A stretch of 64,000 bases of DNA, from NCBI RefSeq assembly GCF_905147045.1, contig NC_065918.1, positions 11,718,001 through 11,782,000 on the forward strand, in the 5' to 3' direction. A model generated the notes under the pieces. The model was not told the DNA's origin. It did not search any database and was given only the letters and a program-made list of their open reading frames with translations. The stretch's first letter is position 1, and every line of letters starts with the position of its first letter. The position numbers and the translations under genes were made by a program. This stretch comes from Nymphalis io (Eukaryota > Arthropoda > Insecta > Lepidoptera > Nymphalidae). This document shows positions 1 to 13,500 of the stretch, one piece after another.

Positions 1-1460
1 AAAAATGATTTTTAAATAAAATAAAATGAAATGTTATGTTAAAATTTAAGGTGTTTTGAGAAAAATTAGGTTTGAATCTAACCTTGCGGTTTTATAAATT
101 TATATAGCAATAAAAAAAAAAAAACAAAATATGCTGCATTGCGACTGGAGCTATTTACATAAGTTGTTGCTAAAAGTTGCAATGCCTTACTGTTACTATA
201 ATTTTTAGGATATTTTATATACCTTAGATGTTATATGAATGACAAACTTATATACATTTGTATAAATATAATCATATGAAATATATTTGAAAATAATATA
301 ATTGTTTCTGTTATGTTACCTAAATTCTTATTAAAATTCAAGTTTATGAAATTAGTAATGGAAATTCAAACAAATATTTTAAAAAGTAAGCTATGAATCA
401 TGTAATAGTTATTTCACTTTTCATATCAGGACATTGCTTTTGCGAATTGTACCACAGCTGCCATTTCAAAATTGTATTTATTATATTAACTCCATGAAAC
501 TAATTTTGTTAATAATCATTATAAAATGTTGTTTAAAAATTTACCTTAAATAAGAGAAGAAACAGCTTTGCATGTAAAGATGTGTAAACGACAAAGTAAA
601 GAATTTATCATAGAGAGTCATAAAAAAGTGATATTTATTATGATAAAGTTTATGATATAAATTATTAGTTTTTGTATTTGGATCATATTATTGAGCCAGT
701 TAAAATCAAAGGCAGCTTTAAAATCAGTCATATGAAAGTACATATTTCTAAGTACAAGAAACATAAAAATTTAAAGTTATTTTGTAAATGAATGTGCACT
801 TTAGTATCATAGTAAAAATCTAAGTGTCGATATTTGCCTTTGATTTTATACTAAATTGCTGCAAAAATTGTATGAATAAATTTTTTAATCAATGAACTGG
901 GCTTGCTGCAACTGTACACTTATCAATAATGGTACATTTTTGTATAATAACACTGTAGAATAATAAATAATAACACATTAAAAAATTATAATATAGTATA
1001 AATATTAGGTTCCATTTAAAGACTATTTGGTTATGAATAGAAAAATTCGTTATTAGAATAGCATGCTAGTGATTTAAAATGATGTAAATCTTATTCAGGT
1101 AATCTTTAATAGTAGATCATAAAAAGTTTTAGTATATTAGATTTAGATTATGACAGCACAAATTACTATTAGTAATGAAGATTAAATCTAGCTGTAACAC
1201 TATAGAACTGTTATGAATTTTTAAAATAAAAATAAAACACTTGATATACATTAGACAAGTATAATTTTTATTTAAAACTTTTCTTTTTAATTTTTAATAC
1301 ACATTTTTTCATTCTTATACTACAATACGAAGTAATTTTCTGACTTACAATTAACAACAAATATATTGTTGGACGGTGCGGATTATATGAATAAATGTTG
1401 AAATTATTCAGTTATTAACACTCGTGGAATATTTTATATAGTCTGTGCATATGATTCCAG
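1..1460. other. AT-rich non-coding; probably msl-1 intron
   Basis: I found no exon-like open stretch with splice sites. If the exon at 1461 is internal, this is the end of the preceding intron, and the exon with most of the MSL1 coiled coil lies left of the window. Confidence 0.5.
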
Positions 1461-1592
1461 CTTAAGGCAAAATTAATTCGAATGGACAGAAGAATAGGAT
1501 TGAGTCAACGGCACACTGTCAATCCTCCTCTATACACACCAACATCAACAATCACATCGGGCATCCTTAAGAACGATCAAGGCGCTTCCCAT
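1461..1592 (+). CDS. msl-1: msl-1 exon 1 in window: end of coiled coil
   Basis: Open in frame from an AG acceptor at 1459-1460 to the GTAAGT donor at 1593. It starts LKAKLIRMDRRIGL, which resembles the last turns of the human MSL1 coiled coil (LLARIERMERRMQL), so I take it as an internal exon in phase 0. The ATG at 1482-1484 lies in the same frame and could act as a start in a shorter isoform. The pyrimidine tract before the acceptor is weak, so the 5' boundary is less sure than the 3' one. Confidence 0.8.
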
Positions 1593-4500
1593 GTAAGTGA
1601 TTAAATTATAGGCTTTAAAATGCTTTATTTATAAACCATAAATTTATTTAAAGTTCCGTTATTCCCATTCACAAAATTATGTCCAATTACATGGCTATTG
1701 AATTAATTATTTACTTATTATTTTGTGTAAACAATTCGAAAATTTTAGTACTTTTTCAATATGTACGTTGAATAAAATAATAATATGAATTCACTGAGAG
1801 ACGGTTAAAATGTTTTGACTACCATTCCAGTTGAAAAAAGAATATGCCAATTTACGGAAATTTGGACGCCGTGTCTAAAGAGCCGACAGAAACAAAATGA
1901 TTTTTATAGGAATTCTTATATAATTTTTTGTGACGTTATATGGGTGAAATTGGTGCTTTACATTTATTTCTTTAAAATCACGGTTGGAATATTTTCTATT
2001 AATAGTATATTGAAATATATGGTAAAATAAAAAAATGCGTGTACGTCCAGTTTTTCAAACAGACAATGCTTTGTATGAAATTTAAACATTAAAATCGACC
2101 TCCATTTCGAAATATAATAGAAGACCCAGTGCCAGACTGATTCATAAAGGAACTCGCCTCCAATAGTTCAACCTTTTTTTTATATTTACTTTGCAATAAA
2201 CTTATTATATTTTTAAATCCAGCCCCGGTCCCCTCCATAGCCGGTATTGGCTCTTTGCGAAATCCTCTCCTTATGTTGTCAATTAAATTCATTTTCAGAT
2301 TATGTTAAATAGCTTTACAGAACTGCTTTTACCAGATAAAGGAAATTCATATATTTTTGATAACAATAAACCTTTTGGACAGGAAACTTTCGGGATAGCT
2401 AGAACGACTAGGGAGCCAGGTAAGCATCATCTTGTTGTATTTTAATAAATAATGTATTTTGTATGTATTTTATTTATTAAACGAAAACACCTATCTACAC
2501 TAATATCAGATATATTCAAAAATAAATAAGTATATGCAACTGCAACAGCCTGTGAATGTCCCACTGCTGGGCTAAGGCCTCCTTAGGCTCTCCCTTTTTG
2601 ACGAGAAGGTTAAAAAAAGTATATACCACAGTATTATTGAAATTGTATTAAAAAAACGAAATCACAACCATTGAAATACGTCTTCAAATTTAATTAAGGT
2701 AAAACGCATTCAGGCTATTTTTTTATCGAAATGCAAAATGTATTACATTTAAAATACGTGGAAATGAAAACTGTTTTACTAATTATATGTATGTTTAGTT
2801 TATTTATAGCCCTCTTTGTATTTATTTGGTCTAAATAAACACAAACAGCAACTATGAATGCGTTTCTATTTATTCGGTTTATAGTTTATATTAATATTAA
2901 AAGCATAAAGTGAAACGTTTTCAATAATGTATGTTTGGTTATAGACGTGGGATAAATAAATATAAAATATAAATCTATTTAATATTTTATCTTTTTAATT
3001 ATTTATTTTTCTTAAAAAGTCAGGAAAAAATATTTGATATATTTCATTCATGATGAGTGTTTTCAGAGGTACCAAATTACGCGTCAGGTGACATAAAAGT
3101 TCCGGCCTTCGATAAAAAACATAATTGTGATAATTACAAAATGATTGACAACAAGAGATCGATTATTAAGAAAGAGATGAAGACTGAGAATCGTGCGGAG
3201 GCGATGTACACTGTTACATCGAACAGGTGTGTATTTTTTTTGAATTAAGAATAAGTCACGAATACTTTATGATTGTCTTTGTTAGAATAAGTTTTCCATT
3301 TTATAACCTTCTAAAATGGAAAACAACTTTTTCTTGTATTCGAGTGTCGACAGTCATTTAAGTTGGTTACTAGTCTTATATGCCCAGACACTATATTCAA
3401 AGATTCTATTCGTAATCGAAGCGAATAGTTTTTTGATAATAGTAACCAGACCAAAACAAGACCTAATCGAGAATCAAAAATTAAAAATAGTCAAACTACC
3501 CTCAACTGATAAAGATTCTTGATTTTATACAGATGTAGAGAATTGATTGAACGTGAGCATGAGCGAGACAAAAGGTTTGCTTGGCCTGTAGTTGTCTCTA
3601 TCTAGATCGGTTAATGTCATATGTTCGAGGGCAATTTTACTTACTTATTTTGACGATTTAACCCTTAAATAATGTCGCGTATCACTCCCTGTCATTTCAC
3701 GATCGCGTAATTAATAGCTCCATTTACATAAGGGAAACAGATTTTGGACACAGTCGTTTTGTTTCATTATAGGAGTTTAATTTTCACTCTATTCTTTGTG
3801 TCTATAATCAGAACAAATGAAAATGACTATTTTAAATGTTTCGTTTGGTAAATAATTGTCAATTGTATAATGTCACAATTATACTCGGAAGTAATCAGAC
3901 GCCAAAAATGTCATTTTATAGCAATCGTAATTTTATCCCTTTTTATTCTATTTACGTTTGCCGAAACATAAATGACGGTCGTATTTGAAACCTGTCACAC
4001 AAAGCAACACAGTTATTAAAGAAGCTACAGGGGTGCTCACTAAAACTGTATTACAGTTGTGGCCTTATTTGCAATCGTGTAACAGAAACGAAAACGATTT
4101 GTAATCATAACGCCTAGGTGGGAACTGTTGGTAGGGCGTGCGCCCTTTGGTCCGGTATTGAGTCTTTTACAATGATTAATTCGACTCACATACAGGGTCT
4201 GTAGTGTAAATATGGTTTGAAATATACCTTCTTGTATTTTATTGATTTGTAATTACCTGATTGGTCGATACCACCTGCGTGCAGCCAATTGTATGTTAAT
4301 TATACTATGAAAAACCTCTATACATGATAGACGTGACATTAATAATAGGCAATCAACCGAACCGTCATAAATATACGCGAATGAATATAATTCAAAACGA
4401 AATAAAAATTGTTTTTGATGTATTTTAAGAGATTACTCTGGTAAATGTCTTAACTTGAAAATTTATTAAATACATAAAATAGCACTGAACGCTAGACATT

Positions 4501-7500
4501 GGCAATAGCACTTCTAAGACATACGAAGACGAGTTGGAGAGATCATATACATATTTCCTATCTGATATCTATGGGCTTATGTGAAGCTCATGGTTGTATA
4601 GGACACGAAACATTTTAAATAAACCCTAAACATTACTACAACAGAAATAATTAAATAAATTTCTATCCATGGGATAAAAGTTTCTAAATTTGAACTAAAA
4701 ATAAATGAATGCTTAACAATTTTTCCTCGGGCCTTTTCTATTGTTATATAATGTTTTTTACACTAACTGACTTTAAAATAACGAATAGGTAAATAATGCA
4801 TAATCATTTGTACCTAGCGAATTGGTTTGTAAAAGATCGTTTGGTTTTAAACGCCAAAAAACAAAACACAAAACGTTTATCTTACCTTGGATAATAAAGC
4901 ATTGGTCTTAATGTAATCGATGGTAGTTCAGTATTTTAGGAATCATTTTAGATTCGAAACATTTATAAAATTCTCATTTATCTTTATTAACAGCAAGGCT
5001 CAGTTACGTTGTTAGAAAAGTTAAGCAAGTAACTGATATTGATGTTCCTCGATTATTATATTTAATTTTGGGGTAATTCTATAGATGTTTAATGTTTTCA
5101 GTTTACAAAAAAAAGATGTTCGGTCAAATTAAAATCTTGGAGCTCAAAACTTCCTTTGGGATGTTGTAATAACTACCTATTACTCTTGTTGCTTGGGTCA
5201 TAATATAACAACATTATCTATTGATTATTTTGATCGAATCATTGATAAACATTGCATAAAACGCGAAGTAAATATAAATTTTCGACTCTGAAAAGTCAAT
5301 ACATACTTTCTGGGCATTGGTAATAAAATTCCGCAGGCGCTATTAATTTGGCGCATAAATAAGTTGAAAATATTATGATTCTATTAATAAATTAGGCTTA
5401 TTACACAATACATCATTATATAAATGCTAAAAGCCTGAATTTTACGTTGATTTCCAGGAATATAATAATAATTGTAAAAATTGTAAAAAAAATTTTTCGT
5501 AATCACAAAATTCAGAAAATAGTACTTCTGGTCTTTCTCAATTCTAAACTTTACAATACATCGCAGATCGGTGATAGCGTTACGATTTATTTATTCCCGT
5601 AAAATTTGTTGAATAAAGTATATGTATTTAGATTTACTCAATTCACACAGTTTATATTAACAATAACATTGAGAGTCATTTTTCTTTTGCGATAATGAGA
5701 CATAGTTCAATATCAAATTTCGTCGCTGTTTATGTGTTATTATATTTCATCGTTGTTCAATCTAACCATTTTTAACATAATTGTAAATCAATTTTGCAAA
5801 AAAAGATTAATGTACCTTATGCTTGAAACATTGAATTAGCAATTTAAATAGTAAATAGAAATAAATCGTCTTGTTCAAATTCAATTCAGGTTTTTTTTTA
5901 TATTAGCAGTTCCGCGCTCCAGTTGCAGTTTCACTGGGGACCTTATTGCTCCGTCCCAGTGGATCGTTAGCGTAACGTGATGTTATAGTTTCTAACCGTT
6001 CTTAATAAATGGCTTAACTGACGTAAAATGATTTTTTCAAAGTTAACAACTAAATCCTGAGATTAGTGCATCCTAAAAAATTAATCAGTAAACAATAAAA
6101 TCCTAATTAATTAGATTTAGCTAATCAAATAGTATAAAGACACAAAAAATATTTTAACAAGGTTCGATTTGATAGAGCAAATTTTAATCAATAATTCCTG
6201 ACTCTACTGTGTCTGTTACATTTCTCACAAAATTTTTTCGTATTTCTTTATTATTTTTAATATAACTTCAAAGTTATACTGAATATTTATGATATTATGC
6301 AAGTGCGATGTTATATATATGATTCCTGACCCGCGTTTGTTTCTTACATACTTTGTTACATAAAAACTTGGGCCTATAATTTAGGTCGCTTATCATGCTA
6401 ATCACAAACATGAGCACAATATTTTGCTGTTTGACGGTATAACAGTTAATGAGTGGGTGGGTGGGTACCCAATGAGTTTAATGAGTGGTACCTAGATGAG
6501 CTTGCGCAAAGCGGTAGTCTATCCTCAAATAGGTATAATTGCTTTACGGTCAGTTGTTTTAAAAGTCACGTATCTAGTAATCCTAATATGAAATTATCAA
6601 ATACTAGTTTATGTCATTCTTAAATAAAAAAATTGCAATGAATTATAACTGACATGCATCTAAGTTATTAATAATAGACAACAGAACAGACTAAAAATGC
6701 AGTTTTGTGCCTCGTTTGTCTAGTGGCTAGCGTAAAGGGTTGCAGATACCGGTCCTAGTTTCTAAGTTCATTAGTGTTTGTGGTACAAAAAACTCTTGAA
6801 ATTTGGTTTTATAAAATAAGCAGGCGGGGCGGAGTGGCAAATAGGCGGTCTGGTGGTAAATGGTCAACACCGCCTGTGGATATTGGTGATGTAAGAAATA
6901 TTAACTATTCCGTACATATCCAATCCGTCATCAGCTTTTGAACTAAGATGTTATGGCCCTTGTTTCTGAAGTTACACTCCGTTGCATTCCGGTTTGAAGG
7001 GTGAGTGAGACACTCACCCTTCAAACCGGAATGCAACAATGCTAAATATTGCTGTTTGGCGGTAGAATAACTGATGGGTGCCACCTACCAAGGCCGGCTT
7101 ACACAAAGTCCTACTACCAAGTTAATTTGGTGGTATTACACTAACGTGCCTTAATTTGACGGTCTTTAACCTTAAATCTTTTTTTAATGACACGCAGTTA
7201 TTTAAAAAATCCCTTTTATTCAGAGGAACTATTTCGCTGTTTTCTTTTAATTTTTTTAGTATTAAATCGTGTATAATAATAATTTATGTTGTAATAAATA
7301 TAAATCTACGATCATAAGATCGGTTCGTCAAAAATATTGCGATTCGGCATTTTTCTGCAAATCACTGATTATACGATTAAAATCAACACGTAACAATGCC
7401 TAACGAGTGATATATATCAAGTGAACACCTTAATTTACGCGTCTATTTCTAGTGGCGTTTGAATTGCACGCACGCTAAGAGCACAGCGCGTTACTGGTTG

Positions 7501-10500
7501 CGTCGAAGTCGAATACTGATTTTATTTTGGTGACCTCTTGTGAATATTGACTCAATATTATGACAGAAGAGGGGTGACAATTTTTTTTTTAATAAAAAGT
7601 TAAAGTTGTCAAATTATTAAAAAAATAATATATAATTTTTTATTTAATATTACTGAAATATAACATTTTTAGCTGGTCTTTTTTGTTAGCTTTCGCATAT
7701 TTTATTTTAAAATCGAGATTTTTTAAAATATATTTAGAGTTTAATTGATTTAAATTTCACTTAAGTCGACTTCTTGGAAATATTCTACGGAAAAGATTAT
7801 AACTTTGCTTAGAAATAAATAATTTACGTATTATAAAGTTTTAATTAACAAACTATAGTTTAAATGACGAAATGACAATTTTTCTTATTATCTGTATAGC
7901 TGATAATATTCCAATATATTTCACTTGCGTTTTAGTTTTAAATTAACCTCTTAAAGAGGTGTTCTTGATCTTCGTGGTAATCGGGATAACTTTTCTTGTC
8001 TTTATGGTATTCGACCAGCCGTTGCCGTTTTAAAGCTGTAGACCCGAATCTTGGATGAAGCCGCTTGAGCCGACATTGTTAGTTTTTCTCGTCTTCACAT
8101 GTAATATGCGAATGCGAATATGCGTCGTCGGTATAATATGCATTTTTTTTTCGTGTGACCCGAAATTGTAACCAGTGCATAGGATACAGTAACAGCCTGT
8201 GAATGTAACTGCTGGGCTAAGGCCTCCTCTCGCTTTTTGAGAAGATTTTGGAGCTTATTCCACCACGCTGCTCCAATGCTGGTTGGTGGAATACACATGT
8301 GGCAGAATTTCAGTGAAATTAGACACATGCCGGTTTCCAGACGATGTTTTCCTTCATCGTCAAGCACGAGATGAATTATATTACAAATTAAGCTCATGAA
8401 AATTCAGTGGGGCTTACTCGGGTTTGCACCCACGATCATCGGTTAAGATTCACGCGCTCTTACCACTGGGCCATCACGGCTTTTTCGTAATTGTAGCAGG
8501 AGAAATGGATATTGATTTTGTTTATGAATATTGATGGTGCTTACATTTTTTTCTTGTACATGCAGTTTTATAGGACGAAACCGACATTCGACATTTAAAG
8601 GACGCAAGAGTTTCTTTTGACCTTTTAATAAATTCTAAAATATTAAATAAATAACGCCAACGATAAAGAACAAACGAGCTTTGTATTCTTGATGTTGAAA
8701 TGTAAAAAATTTTTTTTGGTTTCGTCAAAACATCTAAAGACGGCCAAAAGTCAAAGTTAATATCCTGAATTTGGAGGAACCTTGAATAATTTTAAGTTAT
8801 TTTTTGTGAACATTTAAAATCTAACATAATGGCTTTAGTAATGTTCAATATTTTGAAAAGTCTAAAACCGTGTATTACCCATACATATAACGAATCCAAC
8901 CACAGCTTATATAAGTCGCCTTGGCTGCAGAACGTGCTAAATAATTGGACAAACACATTTATATGTAGGCCGGAAAACACAATCCTCCTCAAGTAGTCGG
9001 ATGGCAAACATCATACCTTACCTTATTATTATACGCAAATCCAAAATGAAATATCAAAACGATTGCCATTTTTTGTTTCCTATTCATCAATCATTTTCCA
9101 TATCGAGTTAGATGTCACGTGTAAATACGATCGCTACGAGGCTACGAATGCGACGTTAGATAATTGATGAATTTTAATTATATTAAACTTTGCATTTAAC
9201 TAACCATTGACCAATCGAAAAATTTGCCGTTTATATGGTTTGTCAAAACTGAACAATGATTATTATTTGAGGGCTCTTTGACAATTCACATTTTTGACCA
9301 CTATTGGGCGCTGGTGTTCTCTGAAAGTGACATGAAAATATTCAGTGAGATATTTTTTATGTTTTTGTAAAGTGTCGTTTTAAAAGTGCAAAGGTTCAAA
9401 TGATATCTTCAAAAACGATTAAATATTTATGAAATTTTGGCCTCCGTTCACATTTATTGAACAAAGGGTACAATTAGCGATAAATTGCATATCACCAAAC
9501 AATAAGTGTTAACGCTCATTGACTTTACGAGTTCTTGGTCTGAAACGATTTTTTATCTTCTGATCTTAGGAAAATACATTCAAACGCTTAATCTTTTATA
9601 GCATCAATCTTATTTAAACGCAAAGTGAAAGTTTGGATTTATTGTCCTAAGAAATATATGAAAATGATTTAAAGATACCTGGAACCGTAAACTCAGTTGG
9701 TTTATAGTCTGATATTTTAACAAAAAGGATCAATTGGCGTCGAGAATGTGTGATAATTGCGAATTGTTGGCTGACTCTACAATATTTCTGAAGTTGTGAA
9801 TGGTAGTCAAATTAACTATGAATATGTTTTTCTGTATCTAAAGTCATATTATTTTATTTTCATTTTATGTTTTACATATTAATAAAAAAATTTACATTGA
9901 ATTTAATTCTAATTTACGAATGCAGTACATTTAATTTACTTTTATAATAATTGTTTTTATATACAAATGAACTAATTTTCTTTCCAATGAAAAAAATGTT
10001 TTCAGCGGCACTCCGATTATCCAAAGAATACAGAGAAATAGACGAAAGACCTCTGGAATTGGCAGTTTGAGTCGCATGTCAAAGACTCCTAAGACACAAC
10101 CGGCCGAAACGACCACGTCTAAAAGTGAGCCATACCAAAATTAGTAAACGTTAAATTTATTATTAATTCAGTACAAAATCTTTTCGTTACATAACTAATT
10201 CTACGAAAATAAATTATGACCTTAGAATATTTTTTAAATAAAATCAATATTTTAGATTTTAATTAATTACAACGTTGAAATGTCATAATTTATCAAATTT
10301 CAGGTAAAACAAATACCGATCCAACGTATGATCGATCGTATAGTGTCAACAAAAAGTCGAAAATGATTAACACCTACGGGAAATCGAGGAATACGACCAT
10401 ACCAAAGCGGACGAGCCAATTTACAGGATCATTGTCAGATAGATTACGGCTAATCGACACCACACCTACAGGGGAGGACCCCTATCAGCTCGGCGAGGCG

Positions 10501-13500
10501 GACATGAGGGAACAGTCACCGATTCCCAAGTTAATGTTACAAAAAACCAATCACGGACGAATGAAGATATGCTCGGATTCCGGCGAAACATCCCGACGTA
10601 TCTATGATCTACCTGACACCAAGTCGAAGCTGAACAGGTTTATGTCCGCTTACGACCAAGCCAAGAAGGATCCAGAGAAAACGACGATGTTCGATGAACC
10701 GGCTGATGATATGTTGAAGGGTGAGCCTGAAATCGATTGGCGAATGTTCACAGATAAACCTGTTAATGATAGCAGTCTGTGTGACTACGCGTTTGGGGAG
10801 ACGAATAGTAATTTGTCCTCGATAATACCGTCACTGGACGCTAACGAGTTTCAGGAATTGTTCACGTCAGACGCTGCTCTGAATTTGGATAATTTGAATC
10901 AACTGGATTATCCAACAGAGAAATTGATCCCAGAAAAAACTAAGAGACGAAATGCGCGTACCACGAGTCTTATCGGTCCTATCGATGTAAGATATGTCAA
11001 CTATTATTTATTGTAATATATTTTATTCTTATTATATGACATAATATGCGACATAGGGTGTCGCTATACCGTCTATTAACCTATCTAAACAAAAGGGCTA
11101 TGTAATGCCACAAGATTTATTAAAATCGGAATCGTAGTTCCAGAGACAAGTCTTTCCAAATATATAAACTCTCCACGTCTTATACTTACTTACTTACTTT
11201 AGCAGCAGGTCGCGATGCGATGCTTATGTCGTGGTTTCGTTTTTAAAACTTTTTGGGCTATTCTCGCTCCCGTAACTTAAATGTTTAATTGGAGGGTAAG
11301 GAAGGTAGGAAGACTTATTACTTTAAATAGGAATTCTATATACATATATAGATCGATCTATGTCGGAATATACTTATTTTAATTTTCCATAACAGACGAA
11401 GGATTTAAATAATGTGTTTTAGTGACAATCGCAAAACTTTTTTTTGATATAAAAAATCATTTTCGTCTGTCCAATTTTAATGAGCGTTATGTATTAATTA
11501 ATTATAATTGTGCTAGTATATAGAGACACTTGATATTATAAATCACATTTATATCCCAATGATTATGTAAAACAAATGTGAACGCTAAAGCCGATCGGAT
11601 TATATCGATTTTGGCTTAACCTTTATGCGGATTATCGTCTCTATAATATTATATTTTTTTATGCATGCGTTCCTAAACTACTCATACGATTATGATGAAA
11701 CTTGTAAGGTATTTAGCGGAAGCTCTGACGCAAAAAAAACAAGAATTTCTCTTTGTATGTTTGTCATCGATATCAACCTTTTATGTAGACCATTATTATA
11801 CCCGTGCGAAAATTAAAATTCTCATAGAAGATTAAAGTATGATAGATAATGTCAGGTGAATTAAAAGATTCACGATTCATTTAGATTCACGGAAATAATA
11901 CGATCTATTATATAGCCCCTATTTACTGTTGACGTGTATGACGTGTATGTGACGTGACGTATTTGATTGTATGACGATTATATCCCCCCCCCCAGTTCGA
12001 TTTTGACCACGGCAGCTATTCTCAACAGAGACTAGCTGACTGCGGACCAGTATGTGCGCAATCACAAGAACACTCTTATAGTCCAATTGGACAAATGGAC
12101 ACGTGTTAATGTGCACGCCCAGCGGCGTAAACTGAAAATTTATCGATACATTTATAAATCGAAAATTTCTAATTTCATTTCCGATTCTGCGTTGTTTTAG
12201 GAAGAGGGCGTAGAAATAAAACGGGGTACTCCCAGCACGCGGGGTAGAAAGAGGGCATTTTCTGCCATTAGTCTTGGGAAACAAAGTGCAAAGGGGCCGA
12301 CAAAACCAAGAGCTACTAGAGGCAAGGGTAAGTAGATACCATGCAGTTCATCCTAGCAACGACTTCATCGCTACATCACTCAACTATTTGGACCTTACGC
12401 AGCAAAAGTTAAGTATCACTTCGACATCAAGATTGTAAAGAGATACTATTCATTCATTATTATAAAAGATAATATTGTGTATATACGCTGAAATAGTTAA
12501 AAGATCGCACCTTCGTGCTTCTTCTAATAAGTATATATATATAAATTTATTATATAATTATTATAATGAAACGTATGCGTATTAGAATGGTTATTATAAA
12601 AGTTAAACTACAGATTTTGAAAAATAATTACAATCAATATATTTGCACTAACTGCGACTTGGCTCAATAATATTTCAATCATACGTACGGAGAGACAGCG
12701 AGAGTTAATAAATTAACAACGTTAGAGAGAAGTGTGGGGAGAACATAATACAGTAAGTAAAGAAACATTACGTTTCGTGGCAGATATGTAAGATGTCGTG
12801 TGTCTGGGAGATGCTTGAATTGTTAATTTGTTTATTTCAATTCTCTTAATATCATTCAATTTTCATTTCACATAATAGATTTCGAAATTGTAGTAAAAAT
12901 TTAATTTAATAAAAATGAATATTTTTTTTTTCGTTTTTTTTTATTTAATTAAATTTGAATGCAATATATTGAGTAGTTTTTTTTTTGATGTCGGTAGTTA
13001 GTTTTTTTTATTAGTTTCAGTTTATATGTGAAATTTTGTATATTTATTTAATAGCCGCAACTCGTGGTAAAAGATCTCCCGTACCTGGAATGATGACGAA
13101 TAAACCATACCCCACGTTGGTTGGCGATAAAGATCTCTCCTGGTATTTTGGATTAGACCCAGATTTGAAGCTTGAGGACGTCGATCCGCCGGCGGATACC
13201 CAAGCGTCTACTGTCGAGGTGTGTACATAATTAACACGTGTTAGAAAATATTATTTTATATTGTATTGAAAATTTCGTTATAATTTTTAAATATATAAAT
13301 AAATTAGAATGAAATTAATAATCTGTTTTTATATACGTTTTTGACAGGTACCAAGATGGCGGGAAAAGCCGTATACAAGTTGTTACACTATGGAAGGTAC
13401 AGAAAATGTTGACGATAAGGTTTTTGAGAAAAGACATCAGAAATTAGAAGCCGAAGAGAGGCGGCAGTTAAGGTACACACTGTGACTTTATTGTCGAATA

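Larger units (their letters stand above)
3227..10005 (+). other. msl-1 intron 3 (6.8 kb)
   Basis: Bounded by a GTGTGT donor and a TTTTCAG acceptor. It contains two repeat B copies (one with a perfect hairpin) and a full-length SINE. The rest is AT-rich with no coding signal, apart from somewhat GC-richer patches near 7430-7580 and 9240-9400 that I cannot assign. Confidence 0.7.

Noticed and set aside
8095..8397. 100-codon minus-strand open frame
   Set aside because: It lies within and beside SINE A; the same peptide phrases (LISLKFCHMCIPPT) recur in the copies at 50586 and 55902, so it is repeat-derived.
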